Shown: positions 26,526 through 36,145, counted from the stretch's first letter. The stretch is DNA of 64,000 bases from VXNE01 sp965217825 (GCA_965217825.1 OZ244571.1:1240001-1304000); one strand, 5' to 3'. Made by a program: numbers and translations. The notes: generated by a model not told the origin, from the sequence alone.

Positions 26526-26932
26526 CACTGCCTTTGCGATTGCCGGCGCCTCTCGATTTGGCGGGACGCGTCCCAAGTGCAGGAACCGGTAACCAGGGAC
26601 GATCTTAACGCGGCGGGCGGTTGCAAACCACCGCGTCCTGATCGTCACTACCGGAATCAGTAGCGGACGAATTTTGACGGGAGCTGCGACCACCTGCCGT
26701 TTGTTCTTCCGCGACTACCGAATCTACGCATTGCGCGCGCACGCGGTCCCAAGGAAAATTTGGCTCCCGATGGACTGATCTCAATCCCGAGCAGGCCTGA
26801 ATCGGGTTCCCCGATCTCTATCGGAATCGGGGGCAAGGATTGGGATCGCGTCACACCAGCCTTTGCGCCGACAGGCTGCCCGTGCGCAGCGTGTGGACGC
26901 GTATGGCAATCGAATTTGTGATTGATGGACGC
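26526..26932. other. Intergenic between divergent ileS leader and peroxidase operon
   Basis: No gene seen. It should hold the ileS promoter (minus) and the promoter of the peroxidase operon (plus). Small hairpins such as GAATCGGG...CCCGATCTC near 26800-26825 are visible, but no convincing -10/-35 pair was found. Confidence 0.4.
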
Positions 26933-27916
26933 ATGGACTTGCTGGGCGTTTTTGAAAGAAACCCGAACCGCGGCTTCTCCGGATGGATCGCGCGCACGGT
27001 CGTTTACCTCGCCCTCGCGGCGCCCGCGCATGGCGAGCCCATCAAGCCGATCCCCGCAGACAACCGCTTCGATGCCGCCAAGGCCGCGCTTGGCAGAATG
27101 CTGTTCCACGAGACAAGGCTTTCGAAGGACAACTCCGTGTCCTGCGCGAGTTGCCACGAACTCTCTTCGGGCGGCGACGACGGCCGACAGGTTTCTGTGG
27201 GCATCAATAACACGCCCGGCGTTGTGAATTCGCCGACAGTGTTCAACGCGAGCTTCAACTTCAAACAGTTCTGGGACGGCCGCGCTGAAACGCTCCCCGA
27301 CCAGATCGACGGTCCGGTGCAGTCTTTGATCGAAATGGGCAGTCTTTGGCCCGAGGTCGTCGCCAAGCTGTTTCAGGACGAGATCTACCCGCGGCTCTTC
27401 GCGAAACTCTACCCCGACGGCATAAACCGCGCGAATGTCAAGGACGCGCTGGCCGAATTCATGACGTCCCTGACCACTCCGAACGGCCGATTCGACCGCT
27501 GGCTGAACGGCGAATCCAATGCCATCAGCCCGCTGGAAAAGCGCGGCTACACCTTGTTCAAGTACTACGGTTGCGTGTCCTGCCACCAGGGCGCGAACGT
27601 GGGCGGCAACATGTTTCAGGTGTTCGGAGTCATCAACGAGTTTTTCAAACGCCGCGGCAACATCACGGAGGCTGATATGGGCCGCTACAACATCACCGGC
27701 AACGAAGCCGACATGCATGCATTCAAGGTTCCGAGCTTGAGAATGGCGGCCTACACCGCGCCCTATCTGCACGACGGCAGCGCCGCCACGTTGCGCGATG
27801 CCGTAGACGCCATGTTCGAGTTCCAGTTGGGGCGAGAAGCGCCGGACGAAGACAAGGACGCAATCGTTGCCTTTATCAAGACATTGGCGGGAGAGTCCGA
27901 GGAGTTGACACAGTGA
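26933..27916 (+). CDS. Di-heme cytochrome c peroxidase (MauG/CcpA family), secreted
   Basis: 327 aa from the ATG at 26933; the frame is open from 26840 and an ATG at 26903 is an alternative. The N-terminus has a hydrophobic stretch WIARTVVYLALAAPAHG suitable for periplasmic export. Two c-type heme sites, CASCH (about residue 68) and CVSCHQG (about 213), and FNASFNFKQFWDGRAETL and PSLRMAAYTAPYLHDGSAATL, place it in the bacterial CcpA/MauG family, which reduces peroxide or oxidises protein substrates in the periplasm. The 3' end overlaps the start of the histidine kinase (GTGA), so it heads a three-gene operon. Confidence 0.9.
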   Translation: MDLLGVFERNPNRGFSGWIARTVVYLALAAPAHGEPIKPIPADNRFDAAKAALGRMLFHETRLSKDNSVSCASCHELSSGGDDGRQVSVGINNTPGVVNSPTVFNASFNFKQFWDGRAETLPDQIDGPVQSLIEMGSLWPEVVAKLFQDEIYPRLFAKLYPDGINRANVKDALAEFMTSLTTPNGRFDRWLNGESNAISPLEKRGYTLFKYYGCVSCHQGANVGGNMFQVFGVINEFFKRRGNITEADMGRYNITGNEADMHAFKVPSLRMAAYTAPYLHDGSAATLRDAVDAMFEFQLGREAPDEDKDAIVAFIKTLAGESEELTQ

Positions 27917-29580
27917 AGTCCAACAATTCGATCAAGGTCGCGACCGTCCTGTCGCTCGTTCTTGTCGCGGCGGGCGTGTTTCTATACTGGCTTGTCCGCG
28001 AAAACGACCCGGAAGGCTACCGCTCGTCCATTTCCGGTGTGCAGCGAATCCAGCAGTTGGCGGCGGACTGGAGCATAGAAACGGCCCGCGTCAGATCCGA
28101 CCCGATGGCCGATTTCGACTCCCTGGTCGCCTTCATCCCGCAGATGAGCCAGCTCAAGGGAGCACTTCTGGCCAGGGTGCGAAGCATTCCCGACATTCCG
28201 GACAGATTGGCCAACGACGTGAGCGCCTATGTAAGCGCGGTCGACGCCAAGGAAGAACGCATCGAGCGCTTCAAGACGGGATATGCCGTCATCAGGAACT
28301 CGTCGCGCTACCTGCCACTGGCGGCGTCGAATATCGTCCAGGTTCCGAACATCAACCCCGAACTGCTCGGCGAAGTGTCCACCCTGACGAACGAAATCGA
28401 CGCCTATCTGGCGGCCCCGACCGACGCTACAAAGGGCCGTCTGACGGTTGCGCTGGAGCGCCTGGGCGCGAGCGCCACAGCGCTGCCGGCGCCGCTGCCC
28501 AACTATTTCGCGAACTTCATCTCGCACGCGGAGGTGTTGCTCGCACGCCAGGCGCCCACAGGCGAACTGTTCTCGCTGGCTACATCGAGCGAGATATCGG
28601 ATCTCGCGGTGAAACTCGTGGACGATCTGGGATTCGAACTCGCGAGGAAACAGGAACGCAACGACTACTACTTGAACGGCATCCTGGTGGCAGTCGCCGC
28701 CTTGTTGCTGCTGTGGATCGTATTCGCAGTGAGCAGAACCCGAGCCACCGTTGCTGAAGCAACCGCGACGCCTGCCGAATCGGCAACCGCTCCGGCGCAG
28801 CGTGTGGCTGTCGCCGGGGAACCGGCCGCCGGCGCTGGAAAACCGGCCGATGAGGCTGTGTCAACGAACGCCAAGCTTTTGATGTCGCACAAGATCCTGT
28901 CGGACTTCGTGGGTCAGCACCTGGCCGTGACCGCGGACGAAATCGCAACGGGCATGGAATCGCTCAGCGAAGCGAACGACAAGGTCCAGGAATCTCAGAG
29001 TGATGCCGAACGCGCGGACGTGGTGGCGGCGGCGAACGCCATCGTCGGCAACGTGCGGGCGCAGGCGACGGAAATCGCCGAGGTCGCGGAACGCCTGTCG
29101 GCTTTCTCCAAACGTCAGGGCGAGGTGAGCTACAGCTTGCTCGACCTCAACGACTGTATTGACGAAGTCGTCGCCGCGACGCAGGCAGAGAACGTCGCGA
29201 CGGTCGAGACGGACTGCGGCGACGTGCCCGACATATTCGCATCGAGAACGGAAATCTGCTTGATGCTGGAGAAGGTCGTCGAGAATTCGGCGCAAGCAAT
29301 TCAGGACAAGGGCGAAGACGACAAAGGCGAAATCAGGATCGCGACGAGTGGAGAGAACGACAAGGCGTACATCACGATTATCGACAACGGTGTCGGCATG
29401 TCGGCTGATGTCCGAGAGAGCATGTTCGAGCCTTTCTATGCGGCGACAAACGGCCGAACCGGTGTGGGGCTCACCTCCACGAGCTACCTGGTGGAGAAAT
29501 ACGGCGGGTCGATTTCGGTCAGTTCAATGCCGGGCGGGGGAACGGTAACGCGAATAACGCTGCCGGGTCTGCCGGAATAA
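27913..29580 (+). CDS. Membrane sensor histidine kinase-like protein, second gene of peroxidase operon
   Basis: 555 aa. One TM segment at about 9-27, a periplasmic helical domain to about 250, and a second TM (GILVAVAALLLLWIVFAV). A Pro/Ala/Thr linker leads to a cytoplasmic helical region (LLMSHKILSDFVGQHL, a possible phospho-acceptor His) and a GHKL ATPase with the N box (EKVVENSAQAIQD), G1 (DNGVGM), F (MFEPFY) and G2 (TGVGLTSTSYLVEKYGG). The architecture is that of a sensor kinase reading the periplasm, but no response regulator is adjacent. GTG start, 4-bp overlap with the peroxidase gene. The periplasmic domain is not one I recognise. Co-transcription suggests it senses or controls whatever the peroxidase and the next protein do. 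Confidence 0.8.
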   Translation: MKSNNSIKVATVLSLVLVAAGVFLYWLVRENDPEGYRSSISGVQRIQQLAADWSIETARVRSDPMADFDSLVAFIPQMSQLKGALLARVRSIPDIPDRLANDVSAYVSAVDAKEERIERFKTGYAVIRNSSRYLPLAASNIVQVPNINPELLGEVSTLTNEIDAYLAAPTDATKGRLTVALERLGASATALPAPLPNYFANFISHAEVLLARQAPTGELFSLATSSEISDLAVKLVDDLGFELARKQERNDYYLNGILVAVAALLLLWIVFAVSRTRATVAEATATPAESATAPAQRVAVAGEPAAGAGKPADEAVSTNAKLLMSHKILSDFVGQHLAVTADEIATGMESLSEANDKVQESQSDAERADVVAAANAIVGNVRAQATEIAEVAERLSAFSKRQGEVSYSLLDLNDCIDEVVAATQAENVATVETDCGDVPDIFASRTEICLMLEKVVENSAQAIQDKGEDDKGEIRIATSGENDKAYITIIDNGVGMSADVRESMFEPFYAATNGRTGVGLTSTSYLVEKYGGSISVSSMPGGGTVTRITLPGLPE

Positions 29581-29600
29581 CGTATGGGTGGCCTAATTCA

Positions 29601-30800
29601 ATGACCGCGAGAGCGAAATGGCCGGTACGAAAGCCGGAGATGCGGGCGCCGGGATTCGGGCGAATCCGCTGGACCCTCCTGTTGTTCATCTTCTTGCCGA
29701 TACCCGTGCTTCTCCTGCTTGGGCCGTATTTGCGAAGTACGTTCAACGGCACGTCGGAGGACGTTGCTTGCCTGGTCGAACCGGCTGATATCGCCGGCCA
29801 CGCGGTCTATTTGCTGGACCTTCGCAAGCCGTTGAGCCCGGCCTATGGTTCGCTTCCCGGCAAGCTGCTACGCGATGTGAGCCACGACATCGAAGCGAAC
29901 ACCGAACTGAAGGTATACGCGCTCACCCGATATGCCGAATCGCCACGGATGCTGCTCGGACGCCTGTGCAAGCCCTACGACAACGCAGACCTGATGATCG
30001 CTACCGCCAAGGACCAGGGCAACGGCAACGGCTCCCGGGACTGCGACGACGTGCCGGCCCAGGTGCCCGTATCGTTGCGCGACAAGGCGAACCGGTTTTG
30101 CGCCCAGCGCGATACGCTGCAGCGCCGGATCGATGTGCTCGTCCAACAGGGTCAAAACGGGAGGGTGGCCAGTACCTATCTGGTCGAGGCCATGGAAGAC
30201 ACCTTCCGCGATCTTGAAGACCTCTCCGGGTCGCCATCGCTTTATGTGTTTTCGGACATGATGCAGCACGCCAGGTGGTATTCGCACCTGGACCTTCGAT
30301 GGGAAGACTGGAGCTCCGAAGAGTTTGCGGAAATACGCGAGGAACACGCGGCTCTGTTCGGTGCTCCCACGCGGGCGCGCGCGAATCTCCTGGTGAAGGT
30401 CTTCTACATCCCCCGAACGGGAGCCACGGAGAATCTGCGGTTGAGAGTGGCGCACAAACAGTTCTGGCAGGACTACTTCGCTGGCACAGCACTCGATTTC
30501 GAAGATCGCGCGGCGATGCTGGAGTACGCCCACGAGCCGCTGATGGACGTGCCTTCGGAAGCTGAGATCGCCGCGCAGGAGCGAGAGCGTGTCCGATACG
30601 AACGCGAAGCCGTGGAACGGTTGCGCGCCAGGATGGCGGAAGAGAAGCTCGCACTCCAATCGGTACGACAGCAGTTGACCGACCAGACGCGACAGTTGGA
30701 AGCGCGCGAACGCGAGCTGCGCAGCCAGCGAGATCTGCTGCAGGAAGAGAAGACCCAGCTAGCGGCGCAGAGCCTACCTGCCGAAGCTGCCCGCGAGTAA
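29601..30800 (+). CDS. Single-pass membrane protein with C-terminal coiled coil, unknown function
   Basis: 399 aa. A short basic N-terminus, one TM segment (WTLLLFIFLPIPVLLLLGPYL, about 24-45), then a globular domain whose first strands (HAVYLLDLRKPLSP ... LLRDVSHDIEANTELKVYAL) resemble a von Willebrand A-like fold with a degraded DxSxS. The last 80 residues are strongly charged heptad-like helix (RERVRYEREAVERLRARMAE ...). I do not recognise a named family. It begins 21 bp after the kinase gene with no terminator between, so it is the third gene of the peroxidase-kinase operon. The vWA reading is inference only. Confidence 0.65.
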   Translation: MTARAKWPVRKPEMRAPGFGRIRWTLLLFIFLPIPVLLLLGPYLRSTFNGTSEDVACLVEPADIAGHAVYLLDLRKPLSPAYGSLPGKLLRDVSHDIEANTELKVYALTRYAESPRMLLGRLCKPYDNADLMIATAKDQGNGNGSRDCDDVPAQVPVSLRDKANRFCAQRDTLQRRIDVLVQQGQNGRVASTYLVEAMEDTFRDLEDLSGSPSLYVFSDMMQHARWYSHLDLRWEDWSSEEFAEIREEHAALFGAPTRARANLLVKVFYIPRTGATENLRLRVAHKQFWQDYFAGTALDFEDRAAMLEYAHEPLMDVPSEAEIAAQERERVRYEREAVERLRARMAEEKLALQSVRQQLTDQTRQLEARERELRSQRDLLQEEKTQLAAQSLPAEAARE

Positions 30801-30989
30801 ACAGCCACGCGCTCGCCGAAGCGCTCGCCGGATTCGTGCGCGAAACCCCGTATCTCGTTACGATGGGTGCTCTTGCCGCGCCCGCTAGCGCGGCCATCCA
30901 CGACAATGGTGCATGGATCAACTGCCCATGCGTGATGTGATCCTGACATTGGATTCCGAACGTGCGTCCCTGGAGGCGGTCGGGGGCGA

Positions 30990-31301
30990 GGGTCGGCGAC
31001 CAGCCGCGAGGGATTCTATCTGCCCGCGCTGGAGGCGATGGCCCTCGGCGCGTTGACGATCTGCCCGGACGCCGGCGGCAACGACTACTGCGTTGATCGC
31101 GTGAACTGCCTCAAGCCCGCCAATCGACTGAACGCGTTGATGAATGGATTGAAGGAAGCGGCGGGCATGACCGACTGGCGTGCAAAGGCCATGTCTGGCA
31201 ATGCGCGGGTCACGGCATCGAGACACGACCTGCGCCACGAACGCGCGATGTTCCAGCGCCTGCTGCGCGAGATCATGAAGGCTGCCGGACCGGGCGCATG
31301 A
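30990..31301 (+). pseudogene. Glycosyltransferase (group 1), C-terminal remnant
   Basis: The frame through 31038-31301 reads SREGFYLPALEAMALGALTI followed by CPDAGGNDYC and a helical tail. EGFYLPALEAMALG and the following PDAGGN are the nucleotide-sugar-binding signature of GT-B group 1 glycosyltransferases. The N-terminal domain is absent: upstream of about 30990 the sequence is unrelated or frame-disrupted (a possible VILTLDSERASLEAV piece at about 30945). The remaining about 100 codons cannot be a working transferase. 30801-30989 holds nothing else recognisable. Confidence 0.65.
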
Positions 31302-31403
31302 TGGTCCTGGAGCGTTCGAACGGACATCGCGCCCGCGAGAGCCATCCTTGACACGTTCGAGGTGCGTCACCACACTCGTTTGATTCTTCAACGGAACAAA
31401 CGC

Positions 31404-32465
31404 ATGGGAACTTCCGGCGCTGGCGCCGTGCGTATCTTCCTCCTGACCGCCGTCGTCGCGTTTGGCCTGGAGCCGGCCATGGCCGCGATGGTCGACGGCC
31501 CGCGGCTATCGTGGGACGTATCCCTGTGGGGCAAGCCGCGCGCCGGCACCGCCGTGGCGGATGCGTTGGCAGCCGTCGTCGAGGAGAAGACCGGCGGTGC
31601 CTGGCAGATGACGCTGCATTACGGCGAGGCGCTGTCCAAGTCCCGAGAAAACCTGGACGGCATCGCCATCGAAGCGTTTCAGGCGGCGATGATCTGCAAC
31701 TTCTATCATCCGAGGAAGAACGCGGCGCTGATGGTGTTGACGATGCCGTTTCTGCCGATGGCGGACTGGGACGCCAACCGCCGTATTCGCGAGGCGGTGT
31801 ATGCGCATCCCGCGGTCGCCAGGGAAATGGCGCGGTGGAACGCCATGATCTACACCTCTACGTTCCTGCCGCAATACGAACTCCTTGGCCGAGGTGAACC
31901 GCCGGTCGACCTGGAAGGCTGGAAAGGCCTGAGTGTGCGCGCCGGAGGAGGTCTCGGCCAGGCCATGAAGCTGCTCGGCGCAACGCCCGCGAGTTCCACG
32001 GCCACGGAGGTCTATACCGGTGTCCAGCAGGGCACCATGGATGCGGCATCCTTCCCGTTCACCTATGGCCACGTCTCCTATCGCATCCACGAGGTGTCCG
32101 AGTGGTTCACCGGCAATCTCTCCCCGGGAACGGCTGATTGCCCGCTGGTGTTCGGCATCACGGCCTACGAGGCGCTTCCTTCACAATACAAGCAACTGCT
32201 GGCGGACGTGAAGGAGGAGGTCATTGCCGCGCAGATCCAGGCGTACGTCGATGTTGACGCCACGAACCTGCCGATGCTGAAGGCGTCGCTGCGGGAAGTC
32301 CGTTATACCGATGCGCAGCTTGCGCAGTTTCGTGCTCAGGCCGGCAAGCCGGTGATCGACGCCTGGATCACTGAAAACGCTGGTCGGTTCGACGCCGCTG
32401 GTTTGGTGGAGACCGTGTTCGGGGCGGTTGGGCGTACCTACCGGGAAGGTGCGGCGCCCGATTGA
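31404..32465 (+). CDS. dctP: TRAP transporter substrate-binding protein (DctP family)
   Basis: About 353 aa from the ATG at 31404; the frame extends to a GTG at 31362. A signal peptide is evident (AVRIFLLTAVVAFGLEPAMA). DctP-family features include YHPRKNAALMVLTMPFLPMA, LEGWKGLSVRAGGGLGQAMKLLGATP and VYTGVQQGTMDAA. It binds an organic acid or similar solute in the periplasm and hands it to the DctQM membrane complex encoded just downstream. The ligand cannot be deduced. First gene of a dctPQM operon. Confidence 0.92.
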   Translation: MGTSGAGAVRIFLLTAVVAFGLEPAMAAMVDGPRLSWDVSLWGKPRAGTAVADALAAVVEEKTGGAWQMTLHYGEALSKSRENLDGIAIEAFQAAMICNFYHPRKNAALMVLTMPFLPMADWDANRRIREAVYAHPAVAREMARWNAMIYTSTFLPQYELLGRGEPPVDLEGWKGLSVRAGGGLGQAMKLLGATPASSTATEVYTGVQQGTMDAASFPFTYGHVSYRIHEVSEWFTGNLSPGTADCPLVFGITAYEALPSQYKQLLADVKEEVIAAQIQAYVDVDATNLPMLKASLREVRYTDAQLAQFRAQAGKPVIDAWITENAGRFDAAGLVETVFGAVGRTYREGAAPD

Positions 32466-32481
32466 TCGCGCCTCGCTGACT

Positions 32482-33090
32482 GTGAACGACGCCTTTGGTC
32501 GCCGCCTGGATCGGGCCGACCGCTTGCTCGGCCTGATCGAGAACGGCCTCAATCTCTGCGCTGGCGGACTCATCTTCGCGCTGATGCTGCTCGGCGTCGC
32601 GCAGATCGTCCTGCGCACGGTGTTCGAATCGCCGATCTTCGGGTACATCGACATCGTAGAGGTGTCGATGGTCGGCTTCGCCATACTGTCCATCGCTTTC
32701 GTGCAGCGCACCGGGGCGCATGTGCGCATGGAAATCCTGGTGGCCCGTCTCAGGGGCCGCTGGCTGTGGCTGACCGAGATGGCGGGAACGGCCGTCGCCG
32801 CGTTCATCGTCGGCGTGCTTATCCCGTACGCGTGGCGGCACTTCGAGCGCGCGTTCGAGTTCGGCGACAGCACCATCGACATCGAACTCGCGACCTGGCC
32901 GGCGAAACTCGTCGTGCCTGTGGCCCTATCCGTTCTCCTGGTCCGGCTGCTGGTCCAGTTGGCGGGCTATTGGCGCCTTGTGCTGCATCCCGGACTGGAA
33001 CCCGTCGCCGTGCCGACCCTCCAGGACGCGGCGACCCAGGCGGAAGCCGAGATCCGCCTTTCGGACACCGACAGTGAGGCGGTCCGATGA
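32482..33090 (+). CDS. dctQ: TRAP transporter small permease (DctQ family)
   Basis: About 202 aa. Four hydrophobic helices are evident: LCAGGLIFALMLLGVAQIVL, IVEVSMVGFAILSIAFV, MAGTAVAAFIVGVLIPYA and KLVVPVALSVLLVRLLVQL. The motif QRTGAHVRMEIL is typical of DctQ. The frame is open from a TTG at 32428, which overlaps dctP; a GTG at 32482 is chosen because it gives the normal N-terminus just ahead of the first helix, but no strong ribosome site supports either. Its stop overlaps the dctM start. Confidence 0.88.
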   Translation: MNDAFGRRLDRADRLLGLIENGLNLCAGGLIFALMLLGVAQIVLRTVFESPIFGYIDIVEVSMVGFAILSIAFVQRTGAHVRMEILVARLRGRWLWLTEMAGTAVAAFIVGVLIPYAWRHFERAFEFGDSTIDIELATWPAKLVVPVALSVLLVRLLVQLAGYWRLVLHPGLEPVAVPTLQDAATQAEAEIRLSDTDSEAVR

Positions 33091-34445
33091 GTGGGATCAG
33101 CGAGCTATGGGCCGGCATAGCGGGCGTGGTCCTGCTGGTCACCATGGTCGCCCTCGGGGTTCGCGTCTACATCGCCGCGGCGCTGACCGGTTTCCTGGGG
33201 CTGCTGGCGCTCAAGGGATGGAACGTCGCGGCCGCGGTGGCGGGCACCATTCCCCATTCCAAGACCGTGACCTATCCGCTATCCGTACTGCCGCTCTTCA
33301 TCCTGATTGGCTTTCTGGCATTCCACGCCGGCCTGACGACGCGATTGTTCGAGGCGGCGCGGCGTTGGGTAGGGTGGGTGCCGGGGGGCCTCGCCGTGTC
33401 CACGGTATTCGCCAGTGCCGGCTTCGCCGCGGTGTCCGGTGCCTCGACGGCGACGGCCGCGGTGTTTTCCCGGGTCGCGATTCCCGACATGCTCCGGAAT
33501 CGCTACAGCAAACGCCTTACGGCGGGCGTCATCGCGGCGGGAGGCACGCTGGCGTCGCTGATACCGCCGTCCGCGATCCTGGTGATCTACGCCATCATCG
33601 TCGAGGAGTCGGTGGGCAAGCTGTTGCTTGCCGGACTGCTCCCCGGTGTCGTCTCGGTGCTGATATACGTCGCATTGATCGTCGGCATGTGCGCTTATCG
33701 CCCGGATCTCGGTCGATCCATCGGCGGCTTCACATGGCGGCAGCGCTTTGCCAGTCTGCCGGGCGCGCTGCCCATATTCCTGGTTGTCGGCATCATCTTC
33801 GGGGCTCTCTATTCCGGCGCCGCGACGCCCACCGAAGCCGGTGCCCTGGGTGCCGCCGTAGTGTTCTGCCTCTACGCCCTGCGGGCCTATCGGGAGCGTT
33901 CGGTCAAGCAGATGGGCAGCCGTCTTCGGGAAGCCTTGATGGAGACCGCCAAGCTCACGGTAATGATCTTCACGTTGATCTGGGGCGTATTCCTGTTCGT
34001 GCGTTTCCTCGGCTTCGCCGGCCTGCCGGGGGCCTTCTCGGACTGGGTGGTGACACTCGACCTGCCCCCGCTACTGATTGTCGTCTGCATCCTGCTCGCC
34101 TACGCCGTGCTCGGAATGTTCATGGACGCCATCGGCATGTTGGTGCTCACGCTGCCGGTCGTGTACCCGGCCGTGATCGCGCTCGGCTACGACCCCATCT
34201 GGTTCGGCATCGTGGTCGTCAAGATGGCGGAAATCTGTCTCATCACGCCGCCCATCGGCCTCAACTGCTTTGTTGTCGCCGGCGTTGCGCGGGGCTTGCG
34301 CGACGACGACGGCACTTCGCTCGCGATACCGTTGCAGGATGTGTTCCGCGGAATCGGACCGTTCTTTGTCGCGGACGTGCTGACGGTCGCCGTGCTGCTG
34401 GCAGTGCCGGACATCGTCCTGTGGCTGCCGCGGATGATGGGATAG
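33087..34445 (+). CDS. dctM: TRAP transporter large permease (DctM family)
   Basis: 452 aa, a 12-TM large subunit that carries the sodium-coupled transport path. Family motifs include SVLPLFILIGFLAFHAGLT, AAVSGASTATAAVFSRVAIP, GGTLASLIPPSAILVIYAII, and GALYSGAATPTEAGALGA near residue 240. The start overlaps dctQ by 4 bp (ATGA). The transporter is complete and shows no damage. Downstream, an FAD oxidoreductase follows 33 bp later and may act on the transported solute; this is inferred from position only. Confidence 0.94.
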   Translation: MSGISELWAGIAGVVLLVTMVALGVRVYIAAALTGFLGLLALKGWNVAAAVAGTIPHSKTVTYPLSVLPLFILIGFLAFHAGLTTRLFEAARRWVGWVPGGLAVSTVFASAGFAAVSGASTATAAVFSRVAIPDMLRNRYSKRLTAGVIAAGGTLASLIPPSAILVIYAIIVEESVGKLLLAGLLPGVVSVLIYVALIVGMCAYRPDLGRSIGGFTWRQRFASLPGALPIFLVVGIIFGALYSGAATPTEAGALGAAVVFCLYALRAYRERSVKQMGSRLREALMETAKLTVMIFTLIWGVFLFVRFLGFAGLPGAFSDWVVTLDLPPLLIVVCILLAYAVLGMFMDAIGMLVLTLPVVYPAVIALGYDPIWFGIVVVKMAEICLITPPIGLNCFVVAGVARGLRDDDGTSLAIPLQDVFRGIGPFFVADVLTVAVLLAVPDIVLWLPRMMG

Positions 34446-34478
34446 CTGAACGGGGATGTTTCGGCTTAACGAAATACG

Positions 34479-36080
34479 GTGGTGACGACCAGGACCTCTT
34501 CCGATGTCGTCATCATCGGCGGCGGCCACAATGGTCTCGTCTGCGCCTGCTACCTGGCCAGGGCGGGCTTGAGCGTGCGCGTGCTGGAACGCCGCCCCAT
34601 CGTCGGCGGCGCCGCCGTGACGGAGGAATTCCACCCTGGATTCCGCAACTCCACGGCGAGCTACACCGTGGGCCTGCTGGCCCCGGAAATCATCCGCGAC
34701 CTGCGGCTGAAGTCCCACGGTCTTCGCTTCGTACCTCGGCCGCAAGCCAATTTCCTGCCCTTGTCGGAAGGCGAGTCGCTGTCGATCTTCAACGATGACG
34801 CCGCGACCGCTCGCGAGTTTGCTCGCTTTTCTGCCAATGACGGCCGCGCCCTGGCGGGCTTCCGCGCCATGGTTCGTGAGATCGGCGATATCGTCCGCCG
34901 ACAGATGCGTCGCACACCTCCCAACGTCGGGGGCGGCGTCGGCGACTGGTTCAGCGCGGGATTCGCGGCCATGCATGTCATGGGGCTGTCCATGGAACGT
35001 CGTCGGGATCTCAAGGACCTGTTCCTGAAACCCGTCGCCGATTTGCTCGACGCCTGGTTCGAAAGCGAACACGTCAAGGGGGCCCTCGCATTCGACGCCG
35101 TGGTCGGCAACTTCGCGTCGCCTCGCGCGCCCGGCACCGCCTATGGTCTCCTGCACCACGCGCTCGGCGAACTCGACGGGGTTCGCGGCGCATGGGGCCA
35201 TGCGCTTGGCGGCATGGGCGCGATCAGCCAGGCGATGCTGGCAGAAGCGCTGGCCCTGGGAGTCGATGTCGAGATCGAGTCCGAAGTGGCCGAAGTGATG
35301 GTGGAGAATGGCCGCGCTGTCGGCGTTGTGCTTGCCGACGGCTCGACGTGCCTAGGTCGCGCAATCGCCGCCAATGCCGCGCCGAAGCACCTCTACCTTG
35401 ATCTTGTTCGTGATACGCACCTTGCTGACGAGTTCCTGCGTCTAGTCCGTGCCACGCGTACGGAGTCGGCGACCTTGCGCATGAACGTAGCGCTCGCCGA
35501 ACTGCCTGACTTCGCTTGTCGTCCTGGCATCGAGGCCGGGGACCACCACCGCGCCGGTATCGTCATCGGTCCGACCCTGGACTACCTGGAAAATGCCTAT
35601 CTCGACGCCCGTCGCGGCGACTACTCACAGTTCCCGGTCATCGAGATGCTCATCCCGTCGACGGTAGATGATTCCCTCGCGCCCCCGGGGTGCCACGTCG
35701 CGAGCCTGTTCTGCCAGCACTTCCCGCGCGACCGGGACTGGGACACGCATCGGGATGCCGCCGCCGATACGGTATTCGCCGCCATCGACCGCTTTGCGCC
35801 GAACTTCAGCGATGCGGTGATCGCCCGGCAGGTGCTAACGCCGGCGGATCTGGAGGAGCGCTTCCGACTGCCCGGTGGCGACATTTTCCACGGCGCGATG
35901 ACCCCCGACCAGGTGTGGTCCAACCGGCCCATGATGGGCTACGCCGCTTACCGGGGTCCCATCGGCGGGCTCTACCACTGCGGTGCCGGCGCGCACCCCG
36001 GCGGCGGCGTGACAGGCCTGCCGGGACGCAACGCGGCGCGGGAGATAGTGCGGGACCTCACCTCGCGCCGACGCGGGTGA
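34479..36080 (+). CDS. FAD-dependent oxidoreductase, phytoene-desaturase / PYROXD2-like
   Basis: 533 aa. The N-terminal Rossmann motif VVIIGGGHNGLVCACYLARA binds FAD; VLERRPIVGGAAVTEEFHPG and the C-terminal YHCGAGAHPGGGVTGLPGRN are typical of the carotenoid desaturase-like NAD(P)/FAD oxidoreductases related to PYROXD2. The substrate is unknown. A GTG at 34479 gives a normal N-terminus. The gene is intact, but bases about 35408-35780 reappear in a diverged copy at 41150-41522, where they have destroyed the end of hepT. Confidence 0.88.
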   Translation: MVTTRTSSDVVIIGGGHNGLVCACYLARAGLSVRVLERRPIVGGAAVTEEFHPGFRNSTASYTVGLLAPEIIRDLRLKSHGLRFVPRPQANFLPLSEGESLSIFNDDAATAREFARFSANDGRALAGFRAMVREIGDIVRRQMRRTPPNVGGGVGDWFSAGFAAMHVMGLSMERRRDLKDLFLKPVADLLDAWFESEHVKGALAFDAVVGNFASPRAPGTAYGLLHHALGELDGVRGAWGHALGGMGAISQAMLAEALALGVDVEIESEVAEVMVENGRAVGVVLADGSTCLGRAIAANAAPKHLYLDLVRDTHLADEFLRLVRATRTESATLRMNVALAELPDFACRPGIEAGDHHRAGIVIGPTLDYLENAYLDARRGDYSQFPVIEMLIPSTVDDSLAPPGCHVASLFCQHFPRDRDWDTHRDAAADTVFAAIDRFAPNFSDAVIARQVLTPADLEERFRLPGGDIFHGAMTPDQVWSNRPMMGYAAYRGPIGGLYHCGAGAHPGGGVTGLPGRNAAREIVRDLTSRRRG

Positions 36081-36108
36081 CCTGGGCGAAGTTTTCGATG
36101 CTTCGTGT

Positions 36109-36145
36109 AATGTCAGATTGATGATTTGATCATCAATTTGACATT
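36109..36145. promoter_or_regulatory. 16-bp-arm palindrome upstream of the AAA/DUF4143 gene
   Basis: AATGTCAGATTGATGA (36109-36124), a TTTGA loop, then TCATCAATTTGACATT (36130-36145). The arms match in 15 of 16 positions. It is AT-rich in a GC-rich region and lies 30 bp before the ATPase start and 29 bp after the oxidoreductase stop. Its position and composition fit an operator for the ATPase gene, or a bidirectional terminator of the preceding operon. The trailing strand lacks a T run, which favours the operator reading. Confidence 0.6.
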
